Assembly (NCBI GenBank): GCA_964036045.1
Contig: OZ038380.1
Location: 63,596,591 to 63,660,590 of the forward strand
Direction of reading: 5' to 3'
DNA: 64,000 nt
DNA from: Eutreptiella sp. 'Long Island Sound 2002'
Lineage: Eukaryota; Euglenozoa; Euglenophyceae; Eutreptiales; Eutreptiaceae
The translations under genes were made by a program, and so were the position numbers. The notes beneath the pieces are model-generated. The model saw only the letters and a list, made by a program, of their open reading frames with translations. It had not been told where the DNA came from and did no database searches. Positions within the stretch are counted from its first letter, which is position 1, and each line of letters starts with the position of its first letter. Positions 41,101 to 50,233 of this stretch are shown piece after piece.

Positions 41101-41392
41101 CCGACGATGTTTGCGGGGGTATGTGGACGGCGTGGGCGGGGGCTGCTGTTACGGGGTCTCCTTCTGTGGGTGTGATCGTGGCATCGCCTTGGACGGTGAG
41201 GAGGAGGTGGTGGCGGTCCGTCGGTAGTGCCCAGGTGGTGGTGGGCTCTGTGATGGAGTGGAGGCGGATGGCCTGGAGGCCCGGTAGGATTTCGTCCCAT
41301 CGGAGTGTGCCGTTGTGGACCGCCCATTCCCGCGGCAGGTCTCGAAACCCGTTTCGGTCTGGGGTGGTGCGGTGTTGTGGGGGGAGCTGCAT
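38162..41392 (-). CDS. 1076-aa ORF of giant element
   Basis: Intact from ATG 41392 to TGA 38162; an in-frame TAG at about 41430 limits extension upstream. Residues about 45-120 (HHLLLTVQGDATITPTEG, APAHAVHIPPQTSSAPMTV) read like a cupin-type beta barrel with its GD...P...H-x-P pattern; this is weak similarity. The middle is rich in His, Pro and Ala, with CEHHDPPCSTQC near residue 505. Three 17-residue repeats (HPDQASSSSSLPPLPPP) lie near 890-940. A small barrel-like segment follows at about 950-1030 (GAKVQQPFRNDHTGDWIWCE, IRVIWHRQKELD), Tudor/chromo-like by eye. The position before the endonuclease matches ORF1/gag of LINEs. I do not recognise the whole. Confidence 0.6.
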   Translation of the reverse strand: MQLPPQHRTTPDRNGFRDLPREWAVHNGTLRWDEILPGLQAIRLHSITEPTTTWALPTDRHHLLLTVQGDATITPTEGDPVTAAPAHAVHIPPQTSSAPMTVHPGPTPWQAIVITYPAPDDHTHTWQQRWEDIRGDLLQEHLGLTRTHHTLHPIRGVGQAPHGIHAPGVWAYATPINPQAAEDIKTPLSIQQAQTQTPHRNTQRGYTIWWAYQDHDTLTPQPRAPPLDTNTTALLQAATAAATQVGAPETWGPQYLVETKVAPHANGQDKPPTPKPLHPPLKLDPTEHTPQDEWATHYIIPHTNTRKNDAAKITVTRHLPHTTQVYELTALNVLVTRRGHDERCTIQAEGAAATTLYTWATRGDLPHPTLHHAPSWPTPFHTADHRNKKPKHTGVHTPTQEARHRHDARRKARALHDDHTIPRIGAPPARVSDTTHNRTITGITTGCLNPAASRADAVWISEGRSQTRAVARLHNIQPHKLQRAVGPFAVHVTPYGIDHPRCEHHDPPCSTQCTSPLRQPLLAPTITGNMYLGTVPGDQGIYILPNRSGEHAIPLHGVESLALRPPPPKHQHQHIPGDKRTQAPDGGKKAHQRALAHITVHPAAHLPKDFGTERHIVLEGQAHHIITAALYTLAAHERHWDPTTIPAMPPPPQGPKDPVTPFHIDQLLSRKAPPHLQPSRIPLAIASWDTLDTPPQQPAIHILKADAQWWVLHWAHGVLMAAQAYTPEIDPEDPPRGQQRLLQATTLTGREGAPWEALHTALYWAQGSPNGLDTPEPTEAWVMQAKAMRNYHLHHPFDDSPAALPWPTDPPETVRKLADIIRSHAKAKMQTPAEPPLRDPDQQATHPFFKPQAPPAPLPPVPPKRTRRQRGAPAPSQAGKAATCRPPTSHPTHPANPDQASSSSSLPPIPPPHPDQASSSSSLPPLPPPHPDQASSSSSPPPPAQHPPKAYPGFEKGAKVQQPFRNDHTGDWIWCEGTIQYRLKEPGDNGGPQIRVIWHRQKELDQGSSAPDKPVGYTLELISAHPIRLRTEENKAHRGTKYTGELPPEWSQGLPPPRLPKRPPTGKKSPSPSPPP
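38575..38725 (-). repeat. 51-bp tandem repeat encoding poly-Ser/Pro units
   Basis: About three units of 51 bp (17 codons), each with ATGACGAGGATGCTTGGTC-like plus-strand sequence (GAGGATGATGAGG, GAGGATGACGAGG). In frame with the 1076-aa ORF. Confidence 0.75.
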
Positions 41393-41409
41393 TGTGGTGA
41401 TGGGGTGGG

Positions 41410-42008
41410 TGAGGGTAGGCCCGGTATGGGCCTAAAAGTGGACAATGATTGCAAAAAATGGGGTGGGTGAGGGGCTCTGTGCGGGGTTGGTCTTGTGTGG
41501 TTGATGGTGATGGTGCCTGGGGCATCTCTTCGTCCAGTTGCTGTGGGGCTTTTGCCTTCTGGAGCTCTGCACTGATGGTTGCGGAGACATCTGGGAGGGT
41601 GGGGGAGGCGGGGGGGTGGGGTGCCGGATCGTTCCAGGTGATGTGGTATTCCTCCGGGTTCTCGGGGCTTTGCTGTACGGTGATGGCGGCTATGGCGTCG
41701 TCTTCAGGTGTGCATCGGTGTGGATTGTGGTCGAGGGGGTGGAGGGTGACGGTGTGGCGGTGTTTCCAGCTGTGGAACGCTAGGAGGGAGTGGAGGCCGT
41801 GTCTAGTGTCCCCGGGCGGGCTGGGGTAGGTTTCGGCTGCTGCCTCCAGGAAGGCGTCCGCGGTGCCTTTCCAGGTGTCTTCCCAGAGAAGGTCTTCCTC
41901 TGTGCCCCACTCGTTGTCGTTCCCATTCTCCTGCTTCCACCCCTGGAGGGTCGCGTGGTCCTCAGGGATGTCTCGTTGGACGGACTGGTAGTACTGCTCG
42001 GCGTCCAT
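41410..42008 (-). CDS. Acidic ORF1 of giant element
   Basis: From ATG 42008 (MDAEQYYQSVQRDIPEDH) the text is acidic and Trp-rich (NDNEWGTEEDLLWEDTWKG), then HGLHSLLAFHSWKHRHTV, AIAAITVQQSPENPEEYH and a Ser/Pro tail. The formal stop is far downstream (41031), but beyond about 41410 the frame is only a shadow of the next ORF, whose ATG at 41392 lies in the +1 frame. No domain recognised. Upstream of 42008 the same frame is open to 42779 but low-complexity. Shortness and acidity are compatible with a regulatory or assembly protein, which I cannot support further. Confidence 0.45.
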
Positions 42009-42299
42009 GGGGGCTAGGGTGCTGGCCAGCGTGGCGTAGATGTCCTTTGGGGGGGGGGGGCGGTGGGGGCGTGGCGGCGCGGCCGGGGTCGGGCTCCTCT
42101 CGCTGGTGTTCCGCGTTCCGGTCTGCGATGGACGCGGGGGATATGGAGCGTGGTGGCATGGGGTGGTTGGGCTCCTGCGGTTCCGTGGGTTGCTGGTGGG
42201 CTTGTGGGCGCGGGGCCGTGGCTGCCAGTAGGTGTCGGATGGCCGGGAGGATGTTGTAGTCGTCTTCCCAGCAGTGAGCTGGAGCACACGCCCTGTCAG

Positions 42300-45200
42300 G
42301 GGAAGCGGGGGGGGGGGGGGGGTGTTGCGGAGCGGTGTACGACAGGGTGGGCGACGCGTGCGGGTGGTGGCGTGCTCGCTCTGCCGTTCTGTTTCCCGCG
42401 GGCCCTGACCCTGGAGGGGTGGTGGTGATGTTGGTGGTGAGGGTGGTGTGGGCGCCGGAGTGGATGATTGTGTCGGTGGCGGCGCTGTTGGGGAGGGTGG
42501 TATGGGCGTTAGCGTAGATGAAGTTGGTGCTGGGCCATGGTTGATGGTGGTTAGCTGGTGGGTCAGCTGTTGTCGCTGTCGTCGTCGCCGGTGGTGTTGG
42601 TGCCTCTGATGACGAGGTGATGGTTGGTGAGCATGGCGCGGGTGACGTATGGGCGTATGTGGTGTTGTCGGTGGTGTCGATAGTGAGGGTGTTGTTTCTG
42701 GTCGTTGGGGCGTAACGTTTGTGGGCCGGATGTGGCGGTGGTGGCGAGGGTGCTGTAGTTGACGGGTGGTGTGGCCCACGTTGCCTCCGCCGGTGGAGGT
42801 GTGATGGGTGCCGTGCCGGCGTTGGCGATGGTGGGGTGCCGCGGGTGGTGTATTGGTTGTTGGTGGTGGAGATGTTCCTGGATTGTGGGTAGTCCCCGTC
42901 CGGCGGTGGTGGTGTCGGTGCTCGTTGAGGCCGTTGGCGACGCCGGGGGTTCCTGGCCTCGCGCGGGGTGGTGGTGGCGGTGGTGAGTGTAGGCGGTGCC
43001 ATGGGCGGCGGTACCATTGACGGCTCGGCCGGGCGTGCTGGTGCCGGTTTCGGTTGTAAGTGTGGTTCGGGGTGCGGCATTGGTGGGTGGCATCGACGGT
43101 GGGTGGCGTGACTGGTGGGTGGCAGCGGTAGGGGGGTGTCGGTTGTTGGTGAGGCTGTCGTTGTCGGTGTTCCGGTTGGTGCTGGTGATGGTGTCGCTGG
43201 TTGTGCAGATGGTGGGGGGTGGGTAGGGGGACCCGTACCCTGGGGTTGTCGTGGCGTTCGGTCGACGGTGGTGCTTTCGGTGGTGTTCTTGTGAGTTGGC
43301 CGGGAGTGTTGTCGGCGATGCTCTGGCTGGTTCCGTTTGTGCGGGCTGTGTGGTTTTTGCGTCAGGGGTCGGTGGCGTTGGTGACGGTGCTGTGTTGGGG
43401 GTCGGCGCCGGTGGTGGCGGTCCGACGGTGAGGGTGCCGGGGACGTTGGGTGGGTCCGCATTGTTGGGCCTTCTCCTCGCCATTCCTGGCGGAGGGTGCT
43501 GCCGGTGTCGCTGGTGGCGAGGGTGTGGTGGTGTTGCTGTGGTGTTTTGTGCTGCTTGGGTGGGTGGTGGGGACCCCTGGTTGATGTTGACGATGCTCCG
43601 GGTGATTTCGATGCGGTGGGTGTGATGGTGTGTGGCGTTGCTGTTTCTACCCTTGGCTGGGGGCCTGGTGGGTGGCGCTGGTGGCGTTTGTTCGCCAGCC
43701 CTGGTGGCGTCCTTGGTGTTGTCGTCCATGGGGGCGCCGTAGGTGTTACTCTGTGCCGGGGTCGTGGTGGTGGTGATAGGGGTGTTGTGGGTGACGGTAC
43801 CTCGGTTCGTCGTTGGTGGGGTTGGCGGTGGTGTGTCTCGTGGTGGTCTGGTGGCGTGGGTGTTTTTGGTGTTGGTTCTGGGTGGCCTGCGTGTTGGTGT
43901 TCGGTGGTTCCGGGCGTGCCATTCGTGGCTGGTGTTTGGCCGGCTTGTGGTCCTGGTGGTGTCGGTTGTCCCTGGTGTTGGGATATTCCCTTCGGCTGTC
44001 CTTGGGTCTTTAGTGACAGGTGTTGCTTCGATTGCGGTTTAGGGTGGCGCCGTCGCCGTGCTGCCGCTGTCGGTGGTGCCGGTGTTGGTGTTGCTGGGGG
44101 CGCCGCCGGGGGAGCTGTGTGTGTTGGCGTTGTAGGGTGTTGTAGGTGTTGCCCTGGCGGTGTTCTGACGGCGGAGGGGGGACCTCGCCACTCCTGGCGG
44201 AGGTTCCCATGCGCGTCGTTGGCTGGTGGGTTGGCCTTGGCCCCCTCGGTGTCCTTGCTGCCGATGGCGTCCTACCGGGATGCGGGATGCGGGATGCTCC
44301 GGGTTGCTGTCGGTGAGGTCGCACTGCTGGTGGTGCCGTCGGTGATGCCGGTGGTGAGGTCGTTGCGGGCGTTGCTATGGTTCACGGTGTCTCTGATGTT
44401 GTTGATGCTGCTGGTGGTTGGTGTGGGTCTGTGTGTGGGTTGTCAGTGGCTGCTGCTGCTGCTAGTGGTGGTTCTGGGTGCGGGTCGGTGGGTGGCGCGG
44501 TTGGAACGCCTTGGGTGTAACTTGGCCGTTTGGTGGTTTCTTGTGTTGGTCCGTTGTTGGCGAGGGTGTCTCAGGCGTCGTGCTGGGTGTCGGGGTTGCT
44601 GGTGTTGCCGACGGCGTCCCTGTTGGTTCCGGGTACCTCCGCTTCTGAGGGTGTTGTGGTGTTTGGTTTGGGTGTTGGCGGCGGTGCAGGTGTGGGTGTC
44701 GCAGTTCCTGGCCCTGGGTCTGGGCGTGGCCGTTTGGGTGTTGCTGGGTGTGGGCGTTCGCCACTCCTGGCTGAGGGCTCGGTGGCGTTCGTTCGCCAGC
44801 CGTGCTGGCGTCCTTGGTGACGCCGTTGCTGGGGGTGCCCTAGGTGGCGGGGCCGTGGTGGTGGTGGTAGGGGTGGGGGCGCTGTAGGTGACGGCACCTC
44901 GGCCCGTCGTTGGTGGGGTTGGTGGTGGTGTGGATAGTGCCGTGGGTGTTGGTGGCGTTGGTGTTGCCGATGGCGAGGGTGCCATAGGTGTTACTTGGTG
45001 GTTGGCGTGTGTCGTGGTGGTCTGTTGGCGTGGGTGTTGTTGGTGTTGGTGCTGGGCGCGGCCTGCGTTTGGGTGGTCGGCGGTTCCGGGCGTGCCACTC
45101 GTGGCTGGTCGTCGCGGTGTTGGTGACGGTGCTGGCGAGGGCGCCGCCGGCGGAGCTGTGGGCGATGTCGAAGGCGAGGGCGCTGCAGGTGTTGCTCTGG

Positions 45201-46400
45201 TGGATGGTGGTGTTCTGACGGCGGGGGTGGGACCCCGCCACTCCTGGTGGAGGTACCCATGGGTGTCGCTGGCCCGCGTGTTGGCTCGCTTGGTGTCGTT
45301 GATGCCGATGGTGTTGTACCGGGCGGTGTCCCCGTGGCGGTTGCCGTTGACGCTCTGGTTTGTTGTTGCTGAGGCCGGTGTCGGTGTCGGTGAGGTCGTT
45401 GTGGGCGCCGCTATGGTTCACGGCGTCTCGGACGTTGCTGATGCTGCTGGTGGTTGGCGTGGGTCTGTGTGTGGGTGGTCAGCGGCTTGTGTTCAGGGCG
45501 GTGGCCGGTTTCTGTGGCTCTGTCTGGGAGGGTGTGCAGTAGGTGGTGTGGTCTGCTGGTGATGCTGTTGGTGTAGGTGGTGCAGGCGATGCTCCGGGTG
45601 GTGTCCTGGGTGAGGGTGGTGTTGGTGGCGCCGGTGGTGTGGGTGCCGCCGGGGATTGCATGGTGGATGCCGCCCTGCGGTCGCTTTGGTGGCGAGGGTG
45701 TTGCTGTGGATGGTTCCGGGCGTGTGCCCTCGCTTCCCCTGGCCGGGGCTTGGTGGTTTGTTGGCTCACCGGCTGTGGTGGCTTTGGTGTCCTCCGGTCG
45801 CGGAGGTTGCTGGTGGCGACGCTGATGGTGGGGTGTTGCCGGCGATGGTGTGCTTGATGCCGTTAGCTTGGGTGATGTAGGTGCTGGAACCGGCGGTGGT
45901 GTGCGTAGGTTTCCCAGGCGATGGTGCCGGCGCTGACGGTGTTGGTGAGGCTGTTGTGCTGGCTTGATTTTTGGTGGTGTTGGTGTTTCCGATGGCGTGG
46001 ATGCTGGTGGCGGTGGTTCTGGGTGCGGGTCGGTGGGGGACCGGATCGGCTGGGTGCGGTCGTTGGTCAGTGTTGGGTGGCTTTTTGTGTTGGTCTTTTG
46101 TTGGTGAGGGTGTCCTATGTCCTAGTGTTTTGGTGGGTGCTGGGGTCGCTGGTGTTGCCGATGGTGCCTCCGTTGGTTTCGGGTGTGTCCGCTGGTGAGG
46201 GTGTTGTGGCGTCCGGTTGGGGCGTTGGTGGCGGTGCTGGTGTGGGTGTCGCAGTGCCTGATCCTGGTGTTGGGCGTGGCCGTTCGGGTGTTACTGGGTG
46301 TGGCCGTTCGCCACTCCTGGCTGCGGGCTTGGTGGGTCCTCCTTTGTGTCCTAGCGGTTTCTGGCGGCCCTGCAGCCCCCCTGACGGGGGGGGTTGCTGG
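42300..46400 (-). repeat. Diverged tandem repeats in 5' part of giant element
   Basis: Blocks recur at long spacing: 43789 with 44886 (CGTCGTTGGTGGGGTTGG core, 1,097 bp apart), 44158 with 45208 (GGTGTTCTGACGGCG, 1,050 bp), 44394 with 45430 (GATGCTGCTGGTGGTTGG, 1,036 bp), 44670 with about 46218 (about 1,550 bp), 44467 with 46010. GCCACTCCTGGC(T/G)G recurs at least five times. Frames here are Thr/Pro/His-rich on the minus strand and have no protein character. They look like promoter-type monomers or an old satellite carried by the element. Confidence 0.6.
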
Positions 46401-47282
46401 GTTCCTGTTGTTTGGGTTCGTGTGTGTTGCGTGTGTGGTGCGGGCGGCGCCTGCGCTTTGGTGTGTGGTGTGCGTTTGTGGGGCTCGTGTCGGTGGCGGT
46501 TGTGGGGGTGTGTGTTGTGTGCACGCTCGGGCGTGTGTGCGGTGTGTTGGTGGTGCGTTTGGGTGCCTGTCCTCGCCTTTCTGGGCGTGGTTCGGCGGCC
46601 CTGTTTCGTGTGGGGGCTGTGTGTCGTGGCCCCCCCCCTGTCTCGGCTGTGTGGTTCCCCGCCCCCCCTGGCTGGGGTCTGTTGGTGGTGTGTCCCCCTG
46701 CCGTCCCCTTTGCGTGCCCTCCTCCTTCGGTCTCTTTTCCGTGTCGCTTGGGGCGGTGTTTCTCTGGTGTCGTGCCCGGGCCTTCCCGGCTGTGGTGGGT
46801 GGGGGGGGGTCCTTGTCGCCGGCTCGGGTCCCTTCCCCTGGTGTTTCCCCGTGGGGGGGCCGATGCTTGCACTCCCCGTCAGGGTGTAACTCTGCTGTAC
46901 GGGCCGTCCATTTGTACTCGCTCGGTACAAATGGACCTGCTCCGTAGCCAGGTACTCCGGCCGTTCCCCACACCGGGGTTGGGTACACTGTAGGTCGCTG
47001 GGGAGTCCTTGCGGGATAGGTGTGTCTCTTGCCTGCCCCGATGGACGGTGTGCCCTACCCGCAGCCCCTCGCTGGGCCCGAACCGCAGTACGTGCCGTGG
47101 GGAGTGCTCTTGGTCAGGCCCATTGGTCACCCCCCCAGGGCCGGTGCCACCGCGGGCCGCTGACCAACGGTCCCGGGCGTATCCCACCTTATTGCGTGTG
47201 CTCAGGTGGGGCCGATACGGTCACCGGGGGGGCCCCCAAACCCCTGAGGTTGGGTCCCTCGCCTGCGTCTCCCGTCGGCCCT
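46401..47282 (-). other. 5' terminal region of giant element
   Basis: GC-rich, no credible ORF. It contains a perfect 11-bp hairpin, TCCATTTGTAC (46907-46917) with GTACAAATGGA (46925-46935), loop 7 nt. The 5' end abuts the right flanking duplication at 47283. I looked for an HDV-like ribozyme fold at the 5' end and could not support one. Confidence 0.45.
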
Positions 47283-49141
47283 TTTAGGCCTTGGAGGTTA
47301 AGCCTAGTGGTCTCCCACCCCAAGACCCCTGTACTCAATTGTCTCTACCACTTATTGTGGCTCTACGTTTTAATTGTTTCTGAATTCAGTTGCTTGGCCA
47401 AGTAATAATCTGTGTCTGGCGTAACTCCTTTGCCCCACATTCCTAACCAGTTTATATATCTCCAAAAGAGTGCACATAAAGTGCTTGATGCTAACTTGGA
47501 GGCTAGAGTCAGGCCAGTTTTCACATAAAATCTTTTGTACTATCCATTTGTGATTGAATCTTTGTATTCAAACCTGCTTTGTCTATCTGCAGCCCCTCTG
47601 TGTTATACTGGATTTCCAACTATTCATTGATTCAATCCACATCCTGTTCTTGCTCTACTTGCTCCTTTGGTTTTGAGATTTCACCATCAAAAACCTGCAG
47701 GATTTCATCAAAATCTATAGGGCACTAATCAAGGACATCGTTCCGGTAGCAGAGGCAAACCCTGAGAACCTTTCGAACCGACTCTGAGCAGAAACACAAG
47801 AAAAGCACACTGAAAAGCACATTGAACATGTCTACTCAACTGTCCGCCCGAACCTGGCCCATCAGAAGTGTACAAGCACAACTTGGCAGTGTAGCCCAGC
47901 CAAAGAGTGAACCGCCACTCAGAGCAGCATCTGGGTCTCAGGAAAATCCAGAGCACAGAAAGGCGAAAGTAAATCCGCCCAGAACAACCCCATTAACCAT
48001 GGAAACCTTGGCGGCCCATGGTGAAGACAGCCTGCAAAGGCTCCGCAGGCGTGACGAAGCCTCCATCGCCCGGTCGGCCTGTCCGGCCTCGTCTTCTACC
48101 GTACTTGGAGTTGGTCCTGAAGAACAAGAGGACCTACGAAGGAGGATTGACGAGTTCATGCTCCACGAAGAGTACCACAAGTCCACCGTAGGAGAAGATG
48201 GAGAAATACCTCTTGATGCCCTCGGGTCGCCGCCCCAAACTGAGATGGGCTCCTTCCTTTATTCTGGGCCATCTACAGACATGGGGGACACAGTATCACT
48301 ACCGAGACAACCAAGAGCATACGAGCACCCGAGAGCATGGCATCCAGACCTGCCGATAACTTCAATGGCTCCTGAAAAGAGTCTGGATCCTCTTCCCCCA
48401 GAGCCCACCCATGGGGCTCTGGAGCGTACGGCCGAACTTTTGGCCAAACTTCTATCCGGATCGGAAGACCCGGATGTGACAGCTCTGTCAGAGGCTGTCA
48501 AGGCCAAATTGGGTATCACTGAAATCTTACTGGAGCCAGCGCTACTCTCACCTTCACCAGGATTAAGCACGTTGGCTGATGATATCAAAAGATCAAGGGT
48601 GTCCAGGTTGCTTCCCAAGGTCACTTGCCCCAGCCCTTTTCATCCTCGCGCCAGGACAGTCCCAATTGCTGAACTACTAAACGTGCCAGTGACGGAGACT
48701 GAGAAAAGAGGGCTGTCAGCGCTGGCACCTCTTGCCGGCCTATCTCCTTCTCCTTTTGGCCTAACTCCGGGGGCTGAGAAGATGGGCAGACCTATTGCCC
48801 AGGCAAACATCCAGCTAGAACTGCCAGAGTTCGACCCGAAAAATCTGCCCGAATGGGCAGAAGAATTTGCTGAGTTTCTTTTGCTGACTGGCCAATCCCA
48901 TGTGGATGTGGCCACCAAATGCTCACTGCTGAAACGCTGATGCAAAAAGAAATTTTTGCAAAAACAGGTGAAACAGATTGTGAAAACCTGTTCCACCTGG
49001 GCAGATGTACTCCAAAGACTGGAGAAAACATTCCCAGTCTATGAGACTGACCTCAGTGTGCACACACAGATAGAGGAGCTACCTATGCTCCCGGAGTTTC
49101 CTTCCGCTGCGCGAGTCTCTGAATACGTGTGCGACCTAGAG
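47283..49141 (+). repeat. Right copy of the 1,859-bp flanking duplication
   Basis: Begins inside the family B LTR (TTTAGGCCTTGGAGG) exactly at the right edge of the giant element and equals 23859-25717 in length. It contains a partial LTR (47283-47739), the leader and gag. Downstream, family B continues normally. Confidence 0.85.
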
Positions 49142-49701
49142 TATCTGTTTTCACGGATGAACGTGGGCTCCTATGGAGCCACCGAGCCCCTCCTGTGGCT
49201 CATGAGTAAGACCCCCCAGTGTACGTGGGATGACTGCCGCGCTACCTCTGAGAGGAAAAGCCGGACCCACTTTTTTTTTTCTTCTTGAGGCATGGCGGTG
49301 CCCCGCCCAAAGCATTGCATCAAAGCGGCCTAACCATGGGCAAAAAGAAAAGCCGGACCCACTTGTACGACGAACTGGTGGACCTGCTGATTGAGCTAGC
49401 TCTTGAGAGGGAGAATGACTCCCACATGGAGAAATTCCTCAAGAAGCACCTGGGTCGAGGTGGTACCCCTACTCCCAAACGTGGCGAAGGGAAAGGGCCT
49501 AAGAATCCCACTAACGTCGACCAGGGAGGTGGTAAAGGAAAGGGTAACCTACGTGCCATGAATGAGGTCAAACCTGATGCAGGTACACCCCCGCTGGCTC
49601 AGCTAGCACTACACAATCCCCATATATGGGCCAACTCCTTAAAACCGGTTGTAGTGCTATTGCTTCGCCATCTCTTCTTTCCTCCTCACCTATTCGGGTA
49701 A
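47828..49701 (+). pseudogene. Family B gag (copy B), N-terminal and middle part
   Basis: ATG at 47828. The frame is interrupted by TGA at 48938-48940 (also in copy A), then continues with KQIVKTCSTWADVLQRLE, EYVCDLEYLFSRMNVG and LLWLMSKTPQCTWDDC. At 49273 a 92-nt insertion shifts the frame; beyond it the text resumes as THLYDELVDLLIELA and FLKKHLGRGG. Ignoring the insertion the two halves read on without a gap. After about 49600 another frame change is needed to reach the zinc-knuckle part. Structural protein of the particle, disabled in this copy. Confidence 0.75.
49255..49364 (-). mobile_element. Retroposed 92-nt insertion with 18-bp target duplication
   Basis: GAAAAGCCGGACCCACTT occurs at 49255-49272 and 49347-49364. 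Between them, the insert begins with a T run (49271-49280, partly shared with the duplication), i.e. an oligo(A) tail on the minus strand. Long target duplication plus A-tail is the signature of LINE-mediated retroposition of a short RNA. The source RNA is unknown. Confidence 0.7.
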
Positions 49702-50233
49702 ATCCGATCTATTTTACTGTAAGCCTGTCAATGACAAGGGAGGACCTTGTCATGCCCCTGAGTGTGACCACCGCAGTAGCTGTATGCTGCAGATGAAACG
49801 ACAGCAGCATTCAAAGGATGGGAAAACTGTGACCCATCAGGATCATTTCAGGTGTACCATCACCTGTGGCTATTGTGGCAAACATCGTCACTACGAAGAC
49901 GAATGTCACATAAAGAAACGCGAGAGTGATAAAATCAAGCGGCAGGAGGCTGAACGCCAGAAGACCCAAACACCCACCAGAAACCCCCAGAATGGGGATA
50001 AAGGTGGTAAAGGAGGTGGCAAGGGGGGTGGCAAAGGTGTGCCCCCTAACCCCCAGAGGCGCTCATCAGCGCCCGCTGCTACTCCCCCTTCTGCCGCAGG
50101 TGACCCCAAGAAGCGCCCACAGGGGGATAACACTTCCCCTGAGGGGAATAACTCCAAGAAGGGGCGACTGGCCTTGATGGCCAAGTCCCTCATGTCTGCA
50201 GGGGTGGATGTCAAGTTCCCAGATGAGGAGTAG
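49702..50233 (+). pseudogene. Family B gag C-terminus with zinc knuckle
   Basis: The open piece from 49784 reads CGYCGKHRHYEDECH, a C-x2-C-x4-H-x4-C knuckle for RNA binding, preceded in frame by Cys-rich text (CHAPECDHRSSC). A Lys/Gly-rich basic tail (GDKGGKGGGKGGGKG) and NSKKGRLALMAKSL follow. It ends at TAG 50231-50233, which is in frame with the protease. A Pro/Ser-rich part here aligns with copy C at 9290-9440. Confidence 0.7.

Larger units (their letters stand above)
25718..47282 (-). mobile_element. Giant GC-rich polycistronic non-LTR retroelement
   Basis: A 21,565-bp unit with sharply higher GC than its surroundings, inserted in family B gag. All credible ORFs are on the minus strand, so its 5' end is at 47282 and its 3' end at 25718. 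Order: diverged repeats (46.4-42.3 kb), acidic ORF, 1076-aa ORF, endonuclease-RT, RNase H with zinc finger, cysteine-protease-like region, RS-rich ORF, unknown C-terminal domain, A-rich 3' region. There are no LTRs. The 3' end is a short CACCTACCTATCTAC tail rather than poly(A). Apurinic-type endonuclease, RT and RNase H place it with LINE-like elements of the RNase H-bearing clades; size and extra ORFs are far outside the usual 4-8 kb. Confidence 0.8.

Noticed and set aside
26134-46993. Long plus-strand ORFs (up to about 460 codons) over the giant element
   Set aside because: They mirror minus-strand coding or low-complexity DNA and encode Gly/Val/Trp/Cys-rich text with no domain; high GC makes long chance frames common.
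46900-47282. HDV-like ribozyme at the 5' end of the giant element
   Set aside because: I could not pair the required nested double pseudoknot stems; only a simple hairpin is clear.
25718-47282. Integrated DNA virus or plasmid instead of a retroelement
   Set aside because: Endonuclease, RT and RNase H in LINE order with no capsid, polymerase B or terminal repeats favour a retroelement.
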